Assembly (NCBI GenBank): GCA_030696435.1 | Contig: JAUYSF010000169.1 | Span: 1-6,778 of the forward strand | Reading direction: 5' to 3' | Length of the DNA stretch: 6,778 nt | Origin: Desulfoprunum sp. | GTDB taxonomy: Bacteria; Desulfobacterota; Desulfobulbia; Desulfobulbales; Desulfocapsaceae | Shown: positions 1 to 5,151 of the stretch, in pieces | How positions within the stretch are numbered: position 1 is the stretch's first letter | How the letters are laid out: each line of letters starts with the position of its first letter | The notes under the pieces: generated by a model | The model's database searches: none | Seen by the model: only the letters and a program-made list of their open reading frames with translations | Told to the model about the DNA's origin: nothing | Position numbers and translations under genes: made by a program

Positions 1-912
1 CCAGGAACAAGATCCTATACAAGCTTGGACAGCTTGCTCGACTCTGATAAACCCGAGCTCCTGGTGATTACCTCGCCGAACAATACCCATTTTCCTCTTA
101 CCCGGCAGGCCCTTCTGGCAGGGTGTAACGTTCTCGTTGAAAAACCTTTGTCCATTACGGCGGCAGAAGCACATGAGCTTTCCCGTCTGGCAAAAGAGCG
201 TGGTCTTGTTTTGTGTGTATTTCATAATCGTCGGTGGGATAATGACTTTCTTACCTTAAAGTCGGTAATCGACTCCGGTAGCCTGGGGAGAATTGTTCAA
301 TTTGAGTCCCGGATCGACCGCTGGAATCCGGGAATTCGGGCTAAAACCTGGAAGGAATCAGGCGAAGAAGGTTCCCAGATTATCGATGACCTTGGCAGCC
401 ATTTGATCGACCAGGTACTTGTCCAGTTTGGCAAACCCAAGGCCATAGATGCCTGGTTTGGTGTCCAGCGTGAGAATAGCCGTAGTCAGGACAGTTTTTC
501 CCTGCGGATGGAGTACGACACCATGGTCGCCGAGCTCAAAGCCGGCATGCTGTGGCGCCAGAATATGCCTCGTTTCGCCGTAACTGGAACCAGAGGGACT
601 GCCTTAATGCAGGGGAATGATCCTCAGGAAACCCGCCTCAAGGAAGTAGCAGCAATGACTGTGGGCGCAGGCAGAATCGGAGATATCGGTCTCCCCGCAG
701 CAGATCAAACTGCCAGCCTGCACGATGAGCAGGGATTACGCCCCCTCGCAATTGCGTCAGGGACCTATCTGGCTTTTTATCCAGCCCTGGCTGCCAGTAT
801 TCGTGGTAAAGGGCTGGTTCCAGTTTCTGCGGACGAAGCGGCTGTAGTTATAGAGATTATTGATGCCGCCCGAAAAAGTCATGCAGAAGGGCGCCATATC
901 TTGCTTGACTGA
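1..912 (+). CDS. Gfo/Idh/MocA-family NAD(P)-dependent oxidoreductase, YdgJ-like (5' truncated by window edge)
   Basis: The reading frame is open from base 1 to the TGA at 910-912, giving 303 codons. The usual N-terminal start and Rossmann GxGxxG nucleotide loop lie outside the window, so the TTG at 25 is not a credible start. Visible family marks are the end of the nucleotide-binding domain (LVITSPNNTH), the EKP motif with its conserved lysine at 142-144, and the active-site region DDLGSHLID at 385-411, whose histidine is at 400-402. The run VFHNRRWDNDF and the overall layout recall Escherichia coli YdgJ and relatives, which are about 340-350 residues long, so roughly 40-45 residues are missing. 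Members oxidise or reduce sugars, inositols and related polyols in the cytoplasm; the substrate cannot be told from sequence. It converges on modC and has no obvious link to the molybdenum genes. Family assignment is firm; subfamily is likely. Confidence 0.9.
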   Translation, partial: PGTRSYTSLDSLLDSDKPELLVITSPNNTHFPLTRQALLAGCNVLVEKPLSITAAEAHELSRLAKERGLVLCVFHNRRWDNDFLTLKSVIDSGSLGRIVQFESRIDRWNPGIRAKTWKESGEEGSQIIDDLGSHLIDQVLVQFGKPKAIDAWFGVQRENSRSQDSFSLRMEYDTMVAELKAGMLWRQNMPRFAVTGTRGTALMQGNDPQETRLKEVAAMTVGAGRIGDIGLPAADQTASLHDEQGLRPLAIASGTYLAFYPALAASIRGKGLVPVSADEAAVVIEIIDAARKSHAEGRHILLD

Positions 913-914
913 CC

Positions 915-935
915 AAAACTGGTTCAATCGGTTTT
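915..935. terminator. Possible bidirectional terminator between convergent genes
   Basis: Three bases after the oxidoreductase stop, AAAACTGGT and the facing ATCGGTTTT can form a stem of about nine pairs, including two G-U wobbles on one strand, around a short loop. It has A-runs on the 5' side and T-runs on the 3' side on both strands. That layout suits a terminator shared by the oxidoreductase (+) and modC (-). The stem is AT-rich and weak, so this is a suggestion only. A second small inverted repeat (GAAAG/CTTTC, 959-973) lies in the same gap. Confidence 0.35.
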
Positions 936-1027
936 GCACGCAATACCGCGATACGAGAGAAAGCGGATCTTTCGTACGATGCATTACCTCCTTGGTAGCA
1001 GTCATTTTTTTCTCATTCCAGGTGATT

Positions 1028-2083
1028 TCAGACAAGCCTGCGGAAGGACGAGGCCTTGATCACCGCAACCACCTCCGCGCCCTCCTCGATACCTAGTTCA
1101 CGCACTGATTCCGGGACGATCTGAGCCACCAGGCGATTGCCACCGCAGAAAAGCTCCACTCCCACCCGGTTGTTGACCCCGAAAAGGCCGGTGACCCGGC
1201 AGGCCAGGAGATTGCGGGCACTCGTTGCCTCAGGGTGACGTTTGAAGAGCATGATATCCCTGGCATCGAGTTCAAAAAGATTTTCGTCGTTCTCACCCTG
1301 TTCGCTCAGGATCAATTCGCTTTCGCCCCAGCGATATCCCCAAAGATCGCCTGCCAACCGGGGTCTGCCAAGGTTCAGCATATTGGCGTACCCGCCTCCT
1401 CCCAAAGCCATGCTGCTGCGCGCCAGCTCCTCGGTGGCCATTCTGCCCTGCAGCGCCCCTTCCCGGAACACCAGGACCTCGTCGGTCATCAGCCGCATCT
1501 CCCTGAGAGAATGACTGATGAACAGCAGGGGGATGTCAAATTCGCCGAAGACCTTTTTCAGATAGGGGATGATCTGGTATTTCAGCTCTTCGTCGAGGCC
1601 GGTCAGGGGTTCGTCCAGCAGGATGAGCCGGGGACAGGCCAGGACGGTGCGGCCAAGGGCCACCCGCTGCCGCTCGCCGCCCGAGAGCCTGGCCACACCG
1701 CGATGGAGCAGATGGCCGAGATTAAGGACATCGATCAGGGCCTCCGGTGCAATCCGGCGCTCGGCAACGGCAGTCCGCCGCCAGCCGTAGAGTAGATTGC
1801 GCTGCACATCCATATGCGGAAAGAGGTGGGAATGCTGGAAGACCACCCCGACCCGCCGTTGTTCAGCGGGGATATTGATGCCGGCATCGGCATCAAAGAG
1901 GGTCTGTCCGGCCAGTCGAATTGTCCCCCGATCCGGGCTGAGGAGCCCTGCCAGCATGTGCATCAGGGTCGATTTACCGCTGCCGGAAGGGCCAAAGACC
2001 CCACAGCGCCTGGCGGAAAGGCTAAATGCGGAGGAAAAATGAAAACTCCCGTGCTGTTTTTCTATTGCGACTTCAAGATCCAC
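1028..2083 (-). CDS. modC: Molybdate ABC transporter ATP-binding protein ModC
   Basis: The product (351 residues) is the cytoplasmic ATPase that powers molybdate import through ModB, with ModA as binding protein. Visible motifs in order are Walker A GPSGSGKST (31-39), Q-loop VFQ (Q83), ABC signature LSGGERQR (133-140), Walker B LILLDEP (153-159), D-loop GLDE (162-165) and switch histidine H191. A C-terminal TOBE (Mop-type) domain covers about 288-351, with a SARN motif at 288-291 like those in the ModE of this window; such domains bind molybdate oxyanion and regulate transport in known ModC proteins. Length matches the family (about 350). The start is a GTG, four bases after the modB stop, with the Shine-Dalgarno AGAGG seven bases upstream inside the last codons of modB, so translation is probably coupled. 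It is the last gene of the modEABC operon. The TOBE domain separates it from generic sulfate or spermidine ATPases, which differ in context. Confidence 0.95.
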   Translation of the reverse strand: MDLEVAIEKQHGSFHFSSAFSLSARRCGVFGPSGSGKSTLMHMLAGLLSPDRGTIRLAGQTLFDADAGINIPAEQRRVGVVFQHSHLFPHMDVQRNLLYGWRRTAVAERRIAPEALIDVLNLGHLLHRGVARLSGGERQRVALGRTVLACPRLILLDEPLTGLDEELKYQIIPYLKKVFGEFDIPLLFISHSLREMRLMTDEVLVFREGALQGRMATEELARSSMALGGGGYANMLNLGRPRLAGDLWGYRWGESELILSEQGENDENLFELDARDIMLFKRHPEATSARNLLACRVTGLFGVNNRVGVELFCGGNRLVAQIVPESVRELGIEEGAEVVAVIKASSFRRLV

Positions 2084-2087
2084 TGGT

Positions 2088-2096
2088 TCACCTCTT
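2088..2096 (-). promoter_or_regulatory. modC ribosome-binding site inside the 3' end of modB
   Basis: On the - strand AAGAGGTGA covers the last two codons and the stop of modB. It places an AGAGG Shine-Dalgarno seven bases before the GTG of modC. This supports the GTG start and translational coupling of the two transporter subunits. Confidence 0.7.
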
Positions 2097-2777
2097 GCGG
2101 AAGGTCCGGGTGGCCGCCTCGCTCAGCAGCAGGACGGTAAAAGACAGGACGATCGAGACCAGGCAGAGCTTGAGGGCCATCGAGTCCCCGCCGGGGGTGT
2201 TGGTATATTCGTAGATGGCCAGAGGTATCGTCTGGGTTACTCCGGGGATATTGCCGGCCAGGATGATCGTCGCCCCGAATTCACCGAGACTGCGGGCAAA
2301 CATCAGGGTCATACCGGCCAGGACCGCCCGCCCGGACAGCGGCAGGGTAATGGTCAACAGGGTATCCCACCAGCCTGCCCCCAGGGTTCGCGCCGCCTGC
2401 AAACAGTGCCGATCAATCCCCTCCATGCCGATACGCATAGCCCTGACCAACAGCGGAAATCCGACCACCGCCGAGGCGATCACCGCCCCCGACAGGGTAA
2501 AGATGATGCGGATATCGAAATGCTGCAGCAGAGGTCCGAGAGAGCCTGATTGGCCAAAGAGCAGGAGCAGCAGATAACCCACCACCACCGGCGGCAGAAC
2601 GAGGGGCAGGTTGACCAGCCCCTCGATCAGGGCCTTGCCGGGCAGCCGGGAAAAGACCAGCAGATACGCTACGGCAAAACCCAGGGGTGTGGCTATCAGA
2701 GTGGCGGCGCAGGCCACCTTGATCGACAGCCAGATCGCCTGCGCATCCTGGGGAGAAAGAATCGCTATTGTTTCCAT
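2088..2777 (-). CDS. modB: Molybdate ABC transporter permease ModB
   Basis: The product (229 residues, the usual ModB length) is the inner-membrane channel subunit, working as a dimer with ModC. About five hydrophobic segments are visible near residues 14-40, 52-75, 93-113, 150-172 and 203-222. The cytoplasmic coupling (EAA) loop is at about 119-147 (EGIDRHCLQAARTLG), where the ModC Q-loop region docks. The stretches PLVLPPVVVGYLLL (58-71) and RSLGEFGATIILAGNIPG (162-179) are typical of ModB and separate it from the related sulfate permeases CysT/CysW. The start is ATG, with only a weak GAAG Shine-Dalgarno about ten bases upstream. It is separated from modA by 175 bases that carry a strong hairpin, unusual inside this operon. 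The weak ribosome site plus the hairpin would favour less ModB than ModA, as expected for binding-protein transporters; that consequence is inferred. Confidence 0.95.
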   Translation of the reverse strand: METIAILSPQDAQAIWLSIKVACAATLIATPLGFAVAYLLVFSRLPGKALIEGLVNLPLVLPPVVVGYLLLLLFGQSGSLGPLLQHFDIRIIFTLSGAVIASAVVGFPLLVRAMRIGMEGIDRHCLQAARTLGAGWWDTLLTITLPLSGRAVLAGMTLMFARSLGEFGATIILAGNIPGVTQTIPLAIYEYTNTPGGDSMALKLCLVSIVLSFTVLLLSEAATRTFRKR

Positions 2778-2828
2778 ACTCGTAATTCTTCAAATTATTG
2801 TAACAATTCAGTCCGCCGGCATTGGCTC

Positions 2829-2888
2829 TATCGGTATCGAAATCGCTATCGGTATCGCTATCGTTATCGATCCCGATAGCGATACCGA
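2829..2888. repeat. Hexanucleotide tandem repeat (TATCGN) in the modA-modB gap
   Basis: Ten consecutive hexamers can be read in register: TATCGG, TATCGA, AATCGC, TATCGG, TATCGC, TATCGT, TATCGA, then three altered units TCCCGA, TAGCGA, TACCGA. The first seven share the core ATCG; the last three are nearly the reverse complement of the earlier ones, which creates the hairpin annotated here separately. The array lies between genes, not in the coding frame of either. It may be a slippage-prone microsatellite or a copy of a dispersed repeat; the window holds no second copy. Confidence 0.85.
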
Positions 2889-2889
2889 T
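2848..2889 (-). promoter_or_regulatory. Perfect 16-bp inverted repeat: intercistronic mRNA hairpin between modA and modB
   Basis: The arm ATCGGTATCGCTATCG (2848-2863) is the exact reverse complement of 2874-2889, with a ten-base loop. In the mod transcript this would form a strong stem-loop 63 bases downstream of the modA stop. No T-run follows on the - strand, so it is not a standard intrinsic terminator. By analogy with hairpins after binding-protein genes such as malE, it could protect the modA message from 3' exonucleases or attenuate readthrough into modBC. The structure is directly visible; the role is inferred. Confidence 0.7.
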
Positions 2890-2952
2890 TTGGATTATTC
2901 GTCGAAATGGGTGGCCGAATAGTTACTTAATTATATCGACATTTTGCCACAC

Positions 2953-3711
2953 CTACTCCGCAGTCTCAAAACCGTATTTCTGCAAGATCACCTGGGCCTC
3001 GGGACCGGCCAGATAGGTGTAAAAGACCTTGATCTCCTCCCTTACCGCCCCGGTCGTGGTCAGAACCGAGGGATAGACAATGCGGTCGTACAGGTTGTTC
3101 GGGACCACCAGCAGGATTTGGGCATGCTCAGCCAGCAAGGCATCGGTCTTGTAAACAAAGGCCCCGTCCACCTCACCTCGGTCAGCGTAGAGCAGGGCCT
3201 GACGGACATCCTGGGCCATCACCAGTTTTTTTTCTTTGCCAAGAGCCTCATAGACTCCGGCGGCCCGCATGGCCTGCTCGGCATACTGTCCGGCCGGGAC
3301 ACTGGCCGGACTGCCGATGGCGATACGCTGCAAGCCCTGCAGATCGGCCAGGGATTTGACGACGGTTCCCTTTTTTCCGACAAACACCAGTTTGTTATAG
3401 GCCAGAACATGCTTTGTCGCCTCAACCCCTTTACCTTCTTTAACAATAAAATCCAGCCATTTGGGATGGGCGGAGATAAAGATATCGGCCGGTGCACCCT
3501 GGGCAATCTGTTTGGCCTGGGCTCCACTGGCACCAAAATTGGTGAGGATCACTGAATCCGGCGCAGTCTTCTTGAATCCGTCAATGATCTCCGCCAAGGC
3601 GTTTTTCAGGCTGGCCGCAGCCGACACATGGATCTCACCGGCAAAGGTAGTGACTGCCGACAGACCACACCACAAGAGAACCACAGGTAAAACTGTCCAT
3701 TTCCTTTTCAT
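2953..3711 (-). CDS. modA: Periplasmic molybdate-binding protein ModA
   Basis: The product (252 residues) captures molybdate, and probably tungstate, in the periplasm and delivers it to ModBC. Residues 1-24 form a Sec signal peptide (MKRKW, hydrophobic core VLPVVLLWCGLSAV, probable cleavage after TTFA), leaving a mature protein starting GEIHVSAAASLKNAL. Oxyanion-binding positions known from ModA structures are recognisable: the serine of AAASLK (S34), the serine of GASGAQ (S62), the VPAG segment (137-141), the segment around 168-170 and the tyrosine of FVYKTD (Y187). Length fits the family. A GTG lies directly before the chosen ATG; AAAGGAG ends seven bases before the ATG and only four before the GTG, so ATG is preferred. 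It follows modE by 54 bases and precedes modB by 175. Molybdate and tungstate preference cannot be separated by eye. Confidence 0.95.
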   Translation of the reverse strand: MKRKWTVLPVVLLWCGLSAVTTFAGEIHVSAAASLKNALAEIIDGFKKTAPDSVILTNFGASGAQAKQIAQGAPADIFISAHPKWLDFIVKEGKGVEATKHVLAYNKLVFVGKKGTVVKSLADLQGLQRIAIGSPASVPAGQYAEQAMRAAGVYEALGKEKKLVMAQDVRQALLYADRGEVDGAFVYKTDALLAEHAQILLVVPNNLYDRIVYPSVLTTTGAVREEIKVFYTYLAGPEAQVILQKYGFETAE

Positions 3712-3718
3712 CACAGTA

Positions 3719-3725
3719 CTCCTTT
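3719..3725 (-). promoter_or_regulatory. modA Shine-Dalgarno that decides between adjacent GTG and ATG starts
   Basis: On the - strand AAAGGAG is followed by TACTGTG and then ATG. The seven-base spacing favours the ATG at 3711 over the GTG at 3714. This is a much stronger site than that of modB. Confidence 0.7.
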
Positions 3726-3765
3726 CATGTATTCAAAATTATTAATTATTCAACTTTGCCTACGA

Positions 3766-4554
3766 TCAAATAACCGCCAATAAAACGCTTGATGCCTTAA
3801 AAATCGCCGCGACCTCGATCCCAGGAGAGAGTCCGAGCCTGCGGATACTTTCACTGGTATTAATCGCGGTCACCGTGCTGCCGCCGGGCAGATCGATGAT
3901 CACCTCGTCATTGACCACCCCCGGCACAATCCTGGCCACCTTGCCCATCAGGACATTACGGGCCGAAAGACTTTCCCGTTTAATATCAAGACCCAACATT
4001 ACCGAAGGGGCCTTGACCATCGCCAGGACCTCGGTACCCGGTTCGAGCCCGAGCCGTATGACGCTGTTGTCGGTGATCACCGCCACCACCGTGTCGCCGC
4101 CTTTTAAGGCGATCTCCACAACACTGTTGACCGCGCCCTTCTCAACCCGGGCCACCGTCCCGGCCCAGACATTGCGTGCACTCACCTTCATTTCAAACCT
4201 CCTCAACATCTTCAGGGCATTCAAGGCCTCTTCCGGTCTTTCACCAAAAAAACCAACAAAAGCGGCAAATTCACGCCGCAACACCGCAACCTTTTGCAAG
4301 AGTTCCCGGCCTTCTTCAGTAAGCACCGTGCCGCCGCCGCCACTGCCACCGACCTGTCGGATTACCAGAGGTTTGTCGGAGAGGTTGTTCAGGGTTTCAA
4401 TTTTCTCCCAGGCTGATTTGTAGCTGAGTCCTGCGGCCTTGGCCGCTCGGTTGATGGAGCCGCAGAGCTCTATCTGTTCGAGCAGGGCGATGGCCGGGTT
4501 CTCATCCCCGGACCAGCCAAGGATGTGTTGCAGCGTTTGGGATATGGGAGACAT
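3766..4554 (-). CDS. modE: Molybdate-responsive transcriptional regulator ModE
   Basis: The product (262 residues, the length I recall for E. coli ModE) is a cytoplasmic dimeric repressor that binds DNA when loaded with molybdate or tungstate. The N-terminal winged helix-turn-helix of LysR-like fold spans about 20-90, with GSINRAAKAAGLSYKSAWEK (32-51) as the helix-turn-helix and VGGSGGGGTVLTEEG as the wing. A linker follows, then two tandem TOBE/Mop domains at about 122-188 and 194-262. Each has a SARN motif (125-128 and 197-200) and a K-A-x-S segment near its end, the oxyanion-binding signature. The frame stays open upstream to a TTG at 4653, but GGAGG nine bases before the ATG at 4554 and the family length favour the ATG. 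It is the first gene of the operon, so it probably represses itself and modABC through the operator at 4599-4621. Confidence 0.94.
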   Translation of the reverse strand: MSPISQTLQHILGWSGDENPAIALLEQIELCGSINRAAKAAGLSYKSAWEKIETLNNLSDKPLVIRQVGGSGGGGTVLTEEGRELLQKVAVLRREFAAFVGFFGERPEEALNALKMLRRFEMKVSARNVWAGTVARVEKGAVNSVVEIALKGGDTVVAVITDNSVIRLGLEPGTEVLAMVKAPSVMLGLDIKRESLSARNVLMGKVARIVPGVVNDEVIIDLPGGSTVTAINTSESIRRLGLSPGIEVAAIFKASSVLLAVI

Positions 4555-4560
4555 TGATTT

Positions 4561-4568
4561 CTTCCTCC
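4561..4568 (-). promoter_or_regulatory. modE Shine-Dalgarno that sets the ATG start at 4554
   Basis: On the - strand GGAGGAAG lies immediately upstream, with GGAGG nine bases from the ATG at 4554. The longer open frame beginning with TTG at 4653 has no comparable site and would cross the operator and promoter. Confidence 0.75.
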
Positions 4569-4598
4569 GGCAAAATTCTATGAGGTACCAGTAGATCG

Positions 4599-4621
4599 CG
4601 TTATTCAAAAAGCGAATAACG
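4599..4621 (-). promoter_or_regulatory. Putative ModE operator
   Basis: CGTTATTC (4599-4606) and GAATAACG (4614-4621) form a perfect 8-bp inverted repeat around a 7-base spacer. The outer half-sites CGTTAT and ATAACG match, as I recall, those of the enterobacterial modA operator bound by ModE-molybdate, with similar spacing (11 bases between the six-base half-sites). It lies 44 bases upstream of the modE start, just downstream of a plausible -10 element, where bound repressor would cover the transcription start. The symmetry is seen; the identity is inferred from similarity and context. Confidence 0.7.
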
Positions 4622-4623
4622 AA

Positions 4624-4643
4624 TATTGCAGATATCTGCAATA
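4624..4643. repeat. Perfect 20-bp palindrome in the modE promoter
   Basis: TATTGCAGATATCTGCAATA equals its own reverse complement, with no spacer. It begins two bases beyond the putative ModE operator and occupies most of the -35/-10 spacer of the candidate modE promoter. A gapless palindrome of this length is unlikely by chance and suggests a second protein-binding site. No matching copy is seen elsewhere in the window. Confidence 0.85.
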
Positions 4644-4653
4644 AGTATTTCAA
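4625..4653 (-). promoter_or_regulatory. Candidate sigma70 promoter of the modEABC operon
   Basis: On the - strand TTGAAA (4653-4648) is a 5-of-6 match to a -35 element. After a 17-base spacer comes TGCAAT (4630-4625), a 4-of-6 match to a -10. Transcription would start within the CGTTAT..ATAACG inverted repeat, giving a leader of roughly 60-65 bases. The arrangement agrees with repression by ModE, but the -10 is weak. Confidence 0.5.
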
Positions 4654-4676
4654 CTTCCGTGCCGGATACCAGCACT

Positions 4677-4696
4677 GTCTCTCTTAGGCGAGAGAC
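4677..4696. repeat. Small inverted repeat (GTCTCTC/GAGAGAC)
   Basis: Perfect 7-bp arms surround a six-base loop (TTAGGC), just upstream of the candidate modE -35. No T-run follows on either strand, so it is not an intrinsic terminator. It could be another binding site in the divergent region; function unknown. Confidence 0.45.
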
Positions 4697-4897
4697 TCTG
4701 GAGACAAAATCAGTTATATCAATGTGTTTCTAGATAATACTTTTAAAATTGGCAGTATTCCGGGGATTGGGGCAAGGGCCAGGCATGCTGTTGGACTACA
4801 TAATTGTCGTCATCAGCAACAGCCTGCTGACAGTATTGAAGAATTGTCACATTCACCTCTGGTGTATGGCGTTTGGGTATTTGAAAATCGTTCCTTC

Positions 4898-4966
4898 AAT
4901 GACCGGTGTAGTGCTTTTTCCTACAGCCCTGTAATCTTTTTGCCTACATCGCTGTAGTCTATTTAC
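4898..4966. repeat. Three 23-bp-spaced imperfect direct repeats, candidate regulator-binding array
   Basis: Units are 4898-4920, 4921-4943 and 4944-4966. Units two and three match at 18 of 23 positions; unit one shares mainly its right half. Each has TGTA at the same place (4907, 4930, 4953) followed by a T-rich run. Units two and three also contain a dyad: TACAG-CC-CTGTA, and CTACA-TCGC-TGTAG. The exact 23-base period is about two helical turns, as for proteins stacked on one DNA face. They lie directly upstream of the A-rich stretch expected to hold the rightward promoter. Confidence 0.6.
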
Positions 4967-5065
4967 TTACAAAAAAACTCAATAAAAAAGAATACATATC
5001 GGTCTTGGTCGTTCTTTGTCGCGGAAAGGAAATGTGTTGTCAGAGAAAGAGAATGTCCTATATCC

Positions 5066-5102
5066 TCCCTGCAATCAGGGGAACCGATACCCCCTGAGTT
5101 TT
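5066..5102 (+). promoter_or_regulatory. Candidate attenuator: two mutually exclusive hairpins in the leader
   Basis: Hairpin A pairs CCCTG (5067-5071) with CAGGG (5076-5080) around CAAT. Hairpin B pairs TCAGGGG (5075-5081) with CCCCTGA (5091-5097) around nine bases and is followed by GTTTTA, a weak terminator-like tail. The two share TCAGGGG and cannot form together. This is the layout of a transcription attenuator about 50 bases upstream of the molybdopterin-binding protein start. The four-base T-run is short, so termination may be weak or absent. Confidence 0.4.
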
Positions 5103-5151
5103 AGCCGTGCACAGCTGATTTCTGCGCTCATCTTCTCGAGTAGGTCTTGTG

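Larger units (their letters stand above)
4697..5151. other. Long non-coding region upstream of the molybdopterin-binding protein gene
   Basis: No convincing gene is seen on either strand; the short open frames give unrecognisable products without good ribosome sites. From left to right it holds an AT-rich stretch (4706-4750), a small hairpin (TCAGCA/TGCTGA, 4813-4830), three TGTA repeats (4898-4966), a very A-rich stretch (4958-4998) where a promoter for the rightward genes might lie, though no good -35/-10 pair stands out, and a leader with alternative hairpins (5066-5102). I saw no sigma54-type GG/GC promoter. Conserved tRNA or rRNA patterns are absent. A Moco-type riboswitch is possible from context but I could not trace its consensus. 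Confidence 0.6.

Noticed and set aside
757..1035. Open frame on the - strand with a perfect AAGGAGGT nearby
   Set aside because: It overlaps the end of the oxidoreductase gene on the other strand, and the AAGGAGGT is one base from the next ATG, too close to serve it.
1235..1795. 186-codon open frame on the + strand
   Set aside because: It is antisense to modC, whose complete ABC motifs prove the - strand reading; the product is unlike any family I know.
2829..2888. CRISPR-like array
   Set aside because: Units are six bases with no spacers; it is a simple tandem repeat.
2611..2922. Open frame encoding an alternating IGIEIAIGIAIV stretch followed by DPDSDTD
   Set aside because: The striking peptide simply reflects the hexamer DNA repeat and its inverted half; the rest of the frame is antisense to modB.
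3875..4423. 182-codon open frame on the + strand
   Set aside because: It is antisense to modE and its serine/threonine/arginine-rich product is a typical shadow frame.
4555..4653. 33-residue N-terminal extension of ModE from a TTG start
   Set aside because: It would cross the operator and promoter; the ATG at 4554 has a strong Shine-Dalgarno and gives the family length.
4713..4738. Second ModE-like site (GTTATATC and GATAATAC halves)
   Set aside because: The two halves agree at only 6 of 8 positions and lack the CG of the good site; likely chance in AT-rich DNA.
4724..4957. Small open frames (77 and 61 codons) in the divergent region
   Set aside because: They start with TTG, lack good ribosome sites, overlap one another in different frames and yield no recognisable protein.
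5016..5102. Moco riboswitch suggested by GGAAAGGAAATGTG and the cofactor-related context
   Set aside because: I could not fit the rest of the known consensus by eye, so only the alternative hairpins are reported.
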